From the NCBI RefSeq assembly GCF_040219615.1, contig NZ_JAVJSE010000044.1, forward strand, positions 110,536 through 174,535: a DNA stretch of 64,000 bases, written 5' to 3'. Under the pieces are notes generated by a model. It was not told the origin of the DNA. It did not search any database and saw only the letters and a program-made list of their open reading frames with translations. Shown in pieces: positions 49,911 through 57,325 of this stretch. Each line of letters opens with the position of its first letter. Position 1 is the first letter of the stretch. The DNA comes from Thalassobaculum_A sp040219615. GTDB lineage: Bacteria; Pseudomonadota; Alphaproteobacteria; Thalassobaculales; Thalassobaculaceae. The position numbers and the translations under genes were made by a program.

Positions 49911-51457
49911 GACCCCTCCCCCTGCGTCAGCCGATTCTCCAGCTCGTGGCGCTGGATCTTGCCCGACGCGCTGCGCGGGAAGTCGTCGGGACCGATGAAG
50001 CGGATGTCCTTCGGCTGCTTGTAGCCGGCGAGCTCGGCGCGGCAGCGGGCGTACAGCTCGGCCTCGGTCACGGAATCGTCCCGGCGGGCGACGAACGCCA
50101 CCGGCACCTCGCCCCACCTGGGGTCCGGCCGTCGCACCACCGCGGCGTCGGCGACCCTTGGGTCGGCCAGCAGCACCCGCTCGATCTCGGCCGGGTAGAT
50201 GTTCTCGCCGCCGGACTTGATCAGGTATTTCACCCGGTCGACGAAATCCAGCGTGCCGTCCGGATTGCGCACGAACACGTCGCCCATGTGGAACCAGCCG
50301 CCGCGGAAGTCGCGGGCGTTGGTCTCGGGGTTGCGCCAGTAGCCGCTGAACAGGGTCGGGCCGCGCATGGTCAGTTCGCCCGGCGTGCCGTCCGGCACCT
50401 CGTTGTCGTCGGCGTCGACCAGCCGGACCTCGCAGAACGGGGACTGGCGCTTCGACAGCCGCGCCGGCGCCTCGCCGACCGGCAGCAGGCTGGACGAGCA
50501 GGGCGGGCAGCCGGTCTCGGTCGCCCCGAAGGTGTTGGCGTAGGGGGCGCCGAGCAGCCGGGTGATGCGGGCGATGTCGGCCGGCGGCACCAGATCGGCC
50601 ATCACCCCGCAGACCTTCACCCCGCGCGCGCCGACGACACGGCGCTCCAGCTCGTCGGCGAAGGCGCCGACCATGCCCGGCATCAGCAGCAGCCAGCCCA
50701 GCGGCTCGGTCGCGATCACCTCGGCCAGCCGTGCCTGGTCGAAGCCGTCGACCGGGATCACCTTGCCACCGGTCATCAGGGCGCCGATCGAGCACTCGGC
50801 CGCCCCCATGTGGTAGAGCGGCGACCAGGCGGCGAAGGCGTCCTCGGGCGCCACCCCGAACTCGGCCCGGATCACCAGGTTGCGGACGATCTCGGCGCGG
50901 TGCGAGATCACCGCCCCCTTCGGCAGGCCGGTGGTGCCGCTGGTGTACAGGATCAGCAGCGGATCCTCCGGGTCGACCGCCTCGAGCGGGTCGAAGTCGG
51001 CCGGCTCGGCCGCCGCCAGATCCGCCTCGTAGCCGGCACCGAACTCGACGACCCCTTCGCCGCGCCCCAGCTCTTCCAGCTTCGGTCGATGCCTCGGCGA
51101 GGCCAGCACCGCCTTCGGCTCCACCAGGTCCAGGCAATGCCGCAGCTCGCCGGCCGACAGCCGCCAGTTCTGGCAGGCCAGGATGGCGCCGAGCCAGGCG
51201 GCGGCGAAATAGCACTCCAGGTATTCCAGCCGGTTCTCCGACAGGATCGCGACCCGGTCGCCGCGACCCACGCCTCGCGTCGCCAGCAGCCCGGCCAGCC
51301 GGCGCACCCGGTCGACGAACTGCCCGTAGTCGAGCCGCCGGGCGCCGTCGTCGACCGCAACCGCGAGCGGGCTCAGCCGGACCTGCTGCAGCAGCAGGCC
51401 CGCCACCGTGCTGCGGGCGCTGCGCGCCGCCGCCGGCACTTCCAGACCGGTCTCCAT
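49907..51457 (-). CDS. AMP-dependent acyl-CoA synthetase/ligase
   Basis: A 516-residue ANL-family adenylating enzyme. The P-loop is LYTSGTTGLPKGA, then YANTFGATETG, FHMGDVFVRNPDG, DRVKYLIKSGGENIYPAEIE and the C-terminal catalytic Lys in SASGKIQR. All main motifs are intact. The acid substrate cannot be deduced. Translationally coupled to the PanE-like gene; the upstream dehydrogenase gene is 26 bases away, making a three-gene operon. Confidence 0.92.
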   Translation of the reverse strand: METGLEVPAAARSARSTVAGLLLQQVRLSPLAVAVDDGARRLDYGQFVDRVRRLAGLLATRGVGRGDRVAILSENRLEYLECYFAAAWLGAILACQNWRLSAGELRHCLDLVEPKAVLASPRHRPKLEELGRGEGVVEFGAGYEADLAAAEPADFDPLEAVDPEDPLLILYTSGTTGLPKGAVISHRAEIVRNLVIRAEFGVAPEDAFAAWSPLYHMGAAECSIGALMTGGKVIPVDGFDQARLAEVIATEPLGWLLLMPGMVGAFADELERRVVGARGVKVCGVMADLVPPADIARITRLLGAPYANTFGATETGCPPCSSSLLPVGEAPARLSKRQSPFCEVRLVDADDNEVPDGTPGELTMRGPTLFSGYWRNPETNARDFRGGWFHMGDVFVRNPDGTLDFVDRVKYLIKSGGENIYPAEIERVLLADPRVADAAVVRRPDPRWGEVPVAFVARRDDSVTEAELYARCRAELAGYKQPKDIRFIGPDDFPRSASGKIQRHELENRLTQGEGS

Positions 51458-51483
51458 CCCCCGGCGCCCCTCGGCGGCCCCGG

Positions 51484-52242
51484 TCAGCGGAACTGCGCGC
51501 CGCCGTCGACGTCGATCACCGTGCCCGACAGGTAGGCGACCTTCGGCGAGGCCAGCATGACCGCCATCGCCGCGATCTCCTCCGGCTCGGCCGGGCGACC
51601 GAACGGCAGGCCGGTCAGCATCTCCTCCCAGCGCGACTCGTCGCCGAACGCGGTCTTGGCCCGCGACTTGGACAGCGCCACGATGCGGTCGGTCCGGGTG
51701 GCGGCCGGGTGGATGCCGAACACCCTGACACCCCATTCCGGCGACTTGCCCCCGACCGCGTTGGTGAAGGCGTTCAGCGCGGCGTTGCCGGCACCGCCGC
51801 AGACGTAGTCCCAGCGCGGCTGCCGGCCGGCCATGCCGATGACGTTCAGGATGGTGCCGTCGCCGCGCTCCTTCATGCGCGCCAGATACAGCTGGGTGAG
51901 GTGGATGTAGCCCATGACCTTCAGCGCCCAGGCCTGCTCCCAGCGCGCCATGTCGATGTCGAACAGCCCGCCGCCGGGGATCGCGCCGGCGTTGTTGACC
52001 AGCACATCGGCGTCGCCGTGCTCGGCCGCCAGCTTCTCGCGGTCGGCCGGCTTCGAGAGATCGAGCGCCATGGTGGCGACATGGCCGGGCAGCCCCTTGG
52101 CCGCCTCGTCCAGCCGCCCGGCGTCGCGCGCCACCAGGGTGACCGTGGCCCCCTCGCCCAGGAACGCCTCGGCCACCGCCAGCCCGATGCCCTTCGAGCC
52201 GCCCGTCACCACCACGCGCTTGCCGGCGATTTGCAGATCCAT
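51484..52242 (-). CDS. short-chain dehydrogenase family protein with GAGN active site
   Basis: A 252-residue Rossmann protein, VVVTGGSKGIGLAVAEAF, NNAGAIPGGG. The usual YxxxK region reads YVCGGAGNAALNAFT, so Lys is replaced by Asn and Tyr is displaced. This is a recognised SDR branch (YICGSAGN type) and not a private mutation. Its reaction is unknown. First gene of the operon with the acyl-CoA ligase and the PanE-like reductase. Confidence 0.88.
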   Translation of the reverse strand: MDLQIAGKRVVVTGGSKGIGLAVAEAFLGEGATVTLVARDAGRLDEAAKGLPGHVATMALDLSKPADREKLAAEHGDADVLVNNAGAIPGGGLFDIDMARWEQAWALKVMGYIHLTQLYLARMKERGDGTILNVIGMAGRQPRWDYVCGGAGNAALNAFTNAVGGKSPEWGVRVFGIHPAATRTDRIVALSKSRAKTAFGDESRWEEMLTGLPFGRPAEPEEIAAMAVMLASPKVAYLSGTVIDVDGGAQFR

Positions 52243-52351
52243 GTTCGGCCTCCCTGGGGTTTCGTCGCTGCAGGGATTGTCGGTGCCTGCGGCGACGACG
52301 CCAAGCCCCCCGACGGCGCGGGGAGTCGTGCCCGGGTTGACCGATTGCGCG

Positions 52352-52381
52352 CCGCCTTCCGGCCCGACCGCCGGAAAGCGG
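52352..52381 (-). terminator. hairpin directly after the CBS gene
   Basis: CCGCCTTCCGGC (52352-52363) and GCCGGAAAGCGG (52370-52381) form a 12-bp stem with one G-T pair and a six-base loop, touching the stop codon of the CBS-BON gene. No T-run follows. Confidence 0.5.
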
Positions 52382-53080
52382 TTACTGGCCCCACATCATG
52401 GCGCGGATCCGCGGCGGCAGGATGCCGATCTCGTTGCGCACGCTCTTGACGCCCGGCACGCCCTCCGCGGCCATGCCGGCCGCCCGCTTCTCGACCTCCG
52501 TTCCAACCGAACCCCAGATGTGGACGACGCCGCCGGACACCACGACGCTCAGGAACGCGAAGCCGGCGCCGGCTTCAAGGATCGCCGCTTCGACGGCCTT
52601 CTTCACCTCGTCGTCCGATGCGGTGACGGCCGGCGCGGCCCGACGCGCGACCAGGCCGCGCAGAAGATCGGCACGGCTGACGATCCCGACCAGGCGATCG
52701 CCGCGCAGCACCGGCACGCGCTTGATGTGATGCCGTTCGAGTTTCTCGGCAATCTCCTCGAGCGTGGCGTTCTCGTCGACGCTCCTGACGTCACGCGTCA
52801 TGACATCGCCCGCCGTACCGCCGTGCGACCTGACGTATTCGAGCGCCCTCTCCTCGGAGTTGTCGAGAAGGCTGAGCCACCAGGACGGGTGACGCTCCGT
52901 GCCGGTCTCCGGGCGCCGCATGAGGTCGCCCTCGCTGACGATCCCGAGCACCTTGCCGTCGCCGTCGACGACCGGAACCGCGCTGATCCGACGCTCCAGC
53001 AGCAGCTTTGCGACGTCCTGAACCGTCGTCTCCGGCGGCACGGTCGCGACCGCCGTCGTCATGATGTCTTTTGCCTGCAT
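52382..53080 (-). CDS. CBS-pair plus BON domain protein
   Basis: A 232-residue protein: CBS 1 (MQAKDIMTTAVATVPPETTVQ...GIVSEGDL), CBS 2 (VMTRDVRSVDENATLEEIAEKLE...GIVSRADLLRG) and a C-terminal BON domain (VVVSGGVVHIWGSV...GVPGVKSVRNEI). CBS pairs bind adenosyl nucleotides; BON binds phospholipid or protein. GGAGG lies nine bases before this ATG; the longer open frame is not supported. It lies in a group of copper and low-oxygen genes with an FNR-type box 331 bases upstream. Confidence 0.88.
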   Translation of the reverse strand: MQAKDIMTTAVATVPPETTVQDVAKLLLERRISAVPVVDGDGKVLGIVSEGDLMRRPETGTERHPSWWLSLLDNSEERALEYVRSHGGTAGDVMTRDVRSVDENATLEEIAEKLERHHIKRVPVLRGDRLVGIVSRADLLRGLVARRAAPAVTASDDEVKKAVEAAILEAGAGFAFLSVVVSGGVVHIWGSVGTEVEKRAAGMAAEGVPGVKSVRNEIGILPPRIRAMMWGQ

Positions 53081-53504
53081 GGCCGTTTGCCTCCTTGATA
53101 GACCCTGCGACGGCATGCTCGCCGGCGCTACCATCGCGGAGCGGCATGCCGACAGGCACGCAACGCGTGCCCGGACAGTTCGATGGGTCCCCCGAGCGCC
53201 TCGCACTGCAACATCACCATGGCCTCGGCGCCTCGACCGTGGTGTTCGCCCAAGACTGCCCCGGCGTCATGCGCCGGAGTCAGAACGGGCGCCGCGCATA
53301 CGGATCGTCCATGGCGTTCCGGCCTGCCGCCATATCGGCCCGCCTGACGTGAGTTCTCACATCCAAGCCCGCAGAATACCGGCAGCTTACGCGTTGTATT
53401 CCGGGATCTGTTGATCTCGGTCAATCGGCTCCGACACTTTGTTCAGCGAGCCGTCACACTTCCCTTCGACATGCCCGGCGCCGCGCCCGTCCTGGCAGAA
53501 CGGC
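53081..53504. other. 424-bp stretch without a convincing gene
   Basis: Between the CBS-BON gene and copZ. It holds an FNR/FixK-type box (53411-53424). On the minus strand a TAAGCT-like -10 (53384-53389) sits about 31 bases from its centre, as in FNR class II promoters. Short open frames on both strands have poor composition and no ribosome-binding sites, so I call none. It may be a long CBS leader or contain a small RNA. Confidence 0.5.
53411..53424. promoter_or_regulatory. FNR/FixK-type box upstream of CBS-BON gene
   Basis: TTGATCTCGGTCAA matches TTGAY-N4-RTCAA at all fixed positions. It would drive leftward transcription starting near 53376, leaving a leader of about 295 bases before the CBS-BON ATG. 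Confidence 0.7.
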
Positions 53505-53705
53505 TCAAGCCGCCGCCGCCGGATAGCCGGCGTCCGAGATGGCCTTGGCGATCGCACCGGCATCGCCGGCCGGGTGAACCGTGACGAGGCCGGACGCGAT
53601 GTCCACCTGCACGTTCGCCCCGGGCTGCACGGCCTGAATAGCCGTCGTGACCCGCTTCGCACAGGCCCCGCAGTGGATCTCCTGAACCTTGAAACTCGCC
53701 GTCAT
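53505..53705 (-). CDS. copZ: CopZ-type copper chaperone (HMA domain)
   Basis: A 66-residue metallochaperone with the metal-binding loop EIHCGACAKRV (CxxC) and a full ferredoxin-like HMA fold ending ISDAGYPAAAA. It hands Cu(I) to the CopA ATPase. AAGGAA lies nine bases before the ATG. A CueR-type promoter lies directly upstream, so it is copper-induced by its own promoter and not only by read-through from cueR. Confidence 0.9.
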   Translation of the reverse strand: MTASFKVQEIHCGACAKRVTTAIQAVQPGANVQVDIASGLVTVHPAGDAGAIAKAISDAGYPAAAA

Positions 53706-53773
53706 CGCTGTCGTTCCTTCTGGACTGTCCGTTGCACTGGCGCCGCATCCGGGTGCGGCTCCGCTCGGGATCG

Positions 53774-53804
53774 ACGCTAGTGGTTCCAACCGCTGGAAGG
53801 TCAA
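53774..53804 (-). promoter_or_regulatory. CueR-type promoter/operator of copZ
   Basis: On the minus strand -35 TTGACC (53799-53804) and -10 TAGCGT (53774-53779) are separated by 19 bases, the stretched spacing MerR-family activators need. The spacer holds the dyad CCTTCC-AGCGGTT-GGAACC, close to known CueR sites. Confidence 0.85.
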
Positions 53805-53829
53805 GTCGCTATCGCGGCGCCTGGCTGCC

Positions 53830-54324
53830 TCAGTCGCCGTGACAGGCCGGAGCGCTCCCGGCGGTTGCCGCCGTGCCGGCCTTTCGCCGCGGCAGCAGGC
53901 CGGGCTTGTACGGCGCCTCCGTCACCGTCCCGTTCCCGGCGCCGGCCAGTTCGTCGATGATCGGGCACTCCGGCCGCTCGTCGCCGTGGCAGTGCTCGGC
54001 GAGATGGCGCAGCGTCTCGGCCATCTGCAGGAGCTGGGCCACGCGCTCCTCCAGGACCCGGACATGCTCCGATGCCAGTCGCTTGACGTCGACGCTCGCA
54101 CGATCCCGGTCACGCCACAGCGCAAGCAGCTCGGCGATCTGTTCGACCGAGAAACCGAGATCGCGGGCACGGCGCACGAACCGGAGCGAGTGGACGTCCT
54201 GTTCGGAATACACCCGGTAGCCGGCTTCCGTCCGCCCCGCCCTCGGGATCAGGCCGATGCCCTCGTAGTAGCGGATCATCTTCGCCGAGACGCCCGAGGC
54301 CCGGGCTGCGTCGCCGATGTTCAT
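53830..54324 (-). CDS. cueR: CueR, Cu(I)-responsive MerR regulator
   Basis: A 164-residue activator. The N-terminal winged helix (MNIGDAARASGVSAKMIRYYEGIGLIPRAGRT) and dimer helix are followed by the metal loop with Cys112 and Cys120 (CHGDERPEC), the same positions as in E. coli CueR. The C-terminal tail is about 30 residues longer and ends APACHGD. AAGGAGG lies five bases before the ATG. It starts 19 bases after the copA stop, so it is induced with copA. Confidence 0.94.
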   Translation of the reverse strand: MNIGDAARASGVSAKMIRYYEGIGLIPRAGRTEAGYRVYSEQDVHSLRFVRRARDLGFSVEQIAELLALWRDRDRASVDVKRLASEHVRVLEERVAQLLQMAETLRHLAEHCHGDERPECPIIDELAGAGNGTVTEAPYKPGLLPRRKAGTAATAGSAPACHGD

Positions 54325-54343
54325 GCAGTCCTCCTTTGGCGGT

Positions 54344-56896
54344 TCACGCCGCACCCGCCAGGCCGGGCCGAAGCTGGGGATCGGCCGAGACGTCGGCATC
54401 GAGGGCCGGCCTGAACCGGCGGAGCCTGAGCGCGTTGCTGAGCACGAAGACGCTGGACAGCGCCATGGCGCCGGCCGCCACGATCGGCGACAGAAGCACG
54501 CCGTAGAACGGATAGAGGGCGCCAGCGGCGACGGGTATCAGGCTGACGTTGTAGGCGAACGCCCAGAACAGGTTCTCGCGGATGTTCCGGATCGTCGCCT
54601 GCGACAGCCCGATCGCATTCGCGACGTTGCGCAGATCGCCCGACATCAGAACCACGTCGGCGGTCTCGATCGCCACGTCGGTCCCGGTGCCGATCGCGAT
54701 CCCGACATCCGCCTCCGCCAGGGCCGGCGCGTCGTTGATGCCGTCGCCGACGAAGGCGACCTTGCGATCGCCCGCCCGCAGATTGCGGACCGCTTGCAGC
54801 TTGCCGTCCGGCAGCACCTCGGCAATGACCTCGTCGATCCCCAGCCGCCGCGCCACGGCCTCGGCGGTCCGCCGGCTGTCGCCGGTGATCATCGCGACCT
54901 TCAGGCCGAGTCCGTGGAGCGCTGCGATCGCCGCCGGCGTCGACGCCTTGATCGGATCCGCCACCGCGACCAGCGCGGCGATCCCGCCGTCGATCGCCAC
55001 ATACAGCGGCGTCTTCGCATCGTCGGCGAGGGCGGCGGCCCGGTCCCCGAAGCCGGAGCAGTCGATGCCCGACTGCCGCATCAGCCGGTCGGCGCCGACC
55101 AGCACCACCCGGCCGTCCACCGTGGCGACGATGCCCAGCCCCGGCAGGGCTTCGAAGGCGGAAACCGCCGCGGGACCGACGCTGCGCCGCTCGGCGGCCG
55201 CGACGATGGCACCGGCGATCGGATGCTCGGACCGGGCCTCCGCGGCGGCGACCAGGCGCAGAACCTCGGCCTCGTCGTGGCCGTCGGCCACCAGCAGGTC
55301 GGTGAGCTCCGGCCGACCGGCCGTCAATGTCCCGGTCTTGTCCAGGGCGACGACCGACGTGTCCCGCAGGGTCTGCAGCGCGTCGCCCTTGCGGAACAGG
55401 ATGCCGAGCTCGGCCGCGCGGCCGGTGCCGACCATGATGGAGGTCGGGGTGGCGAGCCCCATGGCGCAGGGGCAGGCGATGATCAGCGTCGCCACCGCGT
55501 TCACCAGCGCGAAGGTCAGGGCCGGCTCGGGCCCGAAGGCGAGCCACACGCCGGCGGTGAGCACGGCGACGGCGATGACCGCCGGCACGAACCACGCGGT
55601 CACCCGGTCGACCAGCGCCTGGATCGGCAGCTTCGCGCCCTGGGCCTGCTCCACCATCCGGATGATCTGGGCGAGCAGCGTGTCGCTGCCGACCTTGGTC
55701 GCCGTGAAGGTGAAGCTGCCGGTCTTGTTGATCGTGCCGCCGACGACTTCGGCGCCGGCCGACTTCGCGACCGGCACGGGTTCGCCGCTGATCATCGATT
55801 CGTCGACGTAGGACGACCCCTCCGACACCATGCCGTCCACCGGCAACCGGTCTCCGGGCCGCACCACCACGAGGTCGCCGACCAGGACATCGTTCAGCGG
55901 AACCTCGGTGACGATGCCGTCACGTCGCACGCGCGCCGTCTTCGGCTGCAGGCCGACCAGCCGCCGGATCGCCTCGCTGGTCCGGCCCTTGCTGACCGCC
56001 TCCAGATAGCGACCCAGCATGATCAGCGTGACGATGACCGCCGCCGCCTCGTAGTAGACGTTGACGGTCCCCTCGGGCAGCAGGTCGGGCGCGAAGGTCG
56101 CGACGACCGAATACCCGTAGGCGGCGGAGGTCCCCAGCACGACCAGCGAGTTCATGTCGGGCGCCGCCCGCAGCAGCGCCGGCACCCCCTTGGCGTAGAA
56201 CCGCAGGCCCGGCCCGAACTGGACGACGCTGGCAAGGACGAAGGAGAGGTACAGGACCGGCTGCCGGCCGAGTGCCGCGTCCAGCCAGTGGCCGAACGGC
56301 CCGACCAGGTGCGAGCCCATCTCGAGGACGACGATCGGCAGCGTCAGCAGGGCCGCGAGCGCAAGGCTCCGACGCAACCGGGACAGTTCCAGGCTTCGCC
56401 GCTCCTGTTCCGCGTCGGCGTCGGCGCCGCCGCTGCCGCTCGACAACCGTGCCTCATAGCCGGCTTCGGACACGGCCGCCACCAGGGCGGCGGCGTCGAC
56501 GCCGCCGGCCGAGCGCACCGTCGCGCGCCCGGTGGCGAGGTTGACGGCGGCATCGATCACCCCCGGGACCTTCTCCAGCGCCTTTTCGACCCGCGAGACG
56601 CAGGAGGCGCAGGTCATGCCGTCGATGGCGAGTTCGGCGGTCTCGGCGGGCACTTCGTACCCGGCGGCCTCGACGACCCTCACCAGCTCCGGCGGCCGGA
56701 CGGCGCCCGCCGTCGCCACGGTTGCCCGGCTCGTCGCCAGGTTCACCGAGGCGTCGGTCACGCCCGGCACCGCCCGCAGGGCCTTCTCGACGCGTCCCAC
56801 ACAGGACGCGCAGCTCATCCCGTCGATCACGAACTCGAGCGTGCGGCCAGGGGATTGCATTCCCTCACCCGCCGCCGAATGCACTTGCGCCACCAT
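54344..56896 (-). CDS. copA: CopA, Cu(I)-exporting P1B-type ATPase
   Basis: An 850-residue pump moving Cu(I) from cytosol to periplasm. Two N-terminal HMA domains bear CASC (Cys29/Cys32 and Cys96/Cys99). Eight membrane helices follow, with the transport CPC in IIACPCAMGLATP, phosphorylation DKTGTLT, the SEHPIAGAI motif of the nucleotide domain, GDGINDAPAL, and late YN and MxxSS membrane motifs typical of Cu(I) pumps. GAGGAA precedes the ATG. It leads a copA-cueR pair under a CueR-type promoter. Confidence 0.96.
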   Translation of the reverse strand: MVAQVHSAAGEGMQSPGRTLEFVIDGMSCASCVGRVEKALRAVPGVTDASVNLATSRATVATAGAVRPPELVRVVEAAGYEVPAETAELAIDGMTCASCVSRVEKALEKVPGVIDAAVNLATGRATVRSAGGVDAAALVAAVSEAGYEARLSSGSGGADADAEQERRSLELSRLRRSLALAALLTLPIVVLEMGSHLVGPFGHWLDAALGRQPVLYLSFVLASVVQFGPGLRFYAKGVPALLRAAPDMNSLVVLGTSAAYGYSVVATFAPDLLPEGTVNVYYEAAAVIVTLIMLGRYLEAVSKGRTSEAIRRLVGLQPKTARVRRDGIVTEVPLNDVLVGDLVVVRPGDRLPVDGMVSEGSSYVDESMISGEPVPVAKSAGAEVVGGTINKTGSFTFTATKVGSDTLLAQIIRMVEQAQGAKLPIQALVDRVTAWFVPAVIAVAVLTAGVWLAFGPEPALTFALVNAVATLIIACPCAMGLATPTSIMVGTGRAAELGILFRKGDALQTLRDTSVVALDKTGTLTAGRPELTDLLVADGHDEAEVLRLVAAAEARSEHPIAGAIVAAAERRSVGPAAVSAFEALPGLGIVATVDGRVVLVGADRLMRQSGIDCSGFGDRAAALADDAKTPLYVAIDGGIAALVAVADPIKASTPAAIAALHGLGLKVAMITGDSRRTAEAVARRLGIDEVIAEVLPDGKLQAVRNLRAGDRKVAFVGDGINDAPALAEADVGIAIGTGTDVAIETADVVLMSGDLRNVANAIGLSQATIRNIRENLFWAFAYNVSLIPVAAGALYPFYGVLLSPIVAAGAMALSSVFVLSNALRLRRFRPALDADVSADPQLRPGLAGAA

Positions 56897-56927
56897 CGTC
56901 GTTCCTCATCGAGCGTCCGTTCGACTG

Positions 56928-56958
56928 CAAGATGGGGGTTCCCATGATGGGAAGGTCA
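56928..56958 (-). promoter_or_regulatory. CueR-type promoter/operator of copA
   Basis: On the minus strand -35 TTGACC (56953-56958) and -10 CATCTT (56928-56933) have a 19-base spacer containing TTCCCATCATGGGAA. It is the same design as the copZ promoter and lies 31 bases before the copA ATG. Confidence 0.85.
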
Positions 56959-57097
56959 AGGGCCTTGCGGCGATTTCCGACGGTCGGGCGTGAAGGCCCC
57001 GTTCGAAAGCAACCCATGCCCGGTTTCAGGGCCGGTGACTCGGGACGATCTGCGCCCGTCACCGTGCAAAGGCCGCGCGGCCCGATTGACGCAGATC

Positions 57098-57307
57098 ATG
57101 GCTCATCCGCTCCTGGTCGCCGACCGTCGGACCATGGAACAGGACGGCAGCAAGCCGGGTCTGCGGTTCCCGACGGTCGAAGACCACGAGGCACTGGTGG
57201 GCGCGGAGGTTGTCGGTCGCTTCCTGATGACGCGGCCGATGGAGGAATGGCTGGCTCTGATCGCCGCGTTCGAGCCGAGGTTCCGGCTGCGCGGCGCCGA
57301 CGCCTGA
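57098..57307 (+). CDS. small hypothetical protein before PEP synthase gene
   Basis: About 69 residues, with the better-looking part DGSKPGLRFPTVEDHEALVGAE...MTRPMEEWLALIAAFEPRFRLRG. I do not recognise it. The start is unsure: ATG 57098 overlaps a possible imperfect FNR-like sequence (57086-57099), and ATG 57134 is the alternative. It ends 18 bases before the PEP-synthase gene and could be translated with it. Confidence 0.45.
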   Translation: MAHPLLVADRRTMEQDGSKPGLRFPTVEDHEALVGAEVVGRFLMTRPMEEWLALIAAFEPRFRLRGADA

Positions 57308-57325
57308 ACCACGAGGGAGACACCG

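Noticed and set aside
51484..52242. Broken active site of the second short-chain dehydrogenase as a novelty
   Set aside because: The YVCGGAGN form is typical of a known SDR branch (YICGSAGN proteins), so it is a family feature.
53128..53424. A 98-codon frame in the CBS-copZ gap
   Set aside because: No ribosome-binding site, no recognisable domain, and it covers the FNR box and the promoter region.
57086..57099. TTGACGCAGATCAT as a further FNR box before the PEP-synthase gene
   Set aside because: One fixed position of the second half-site differs and it overlaps a possible start codon; mentioned as imperfect only.
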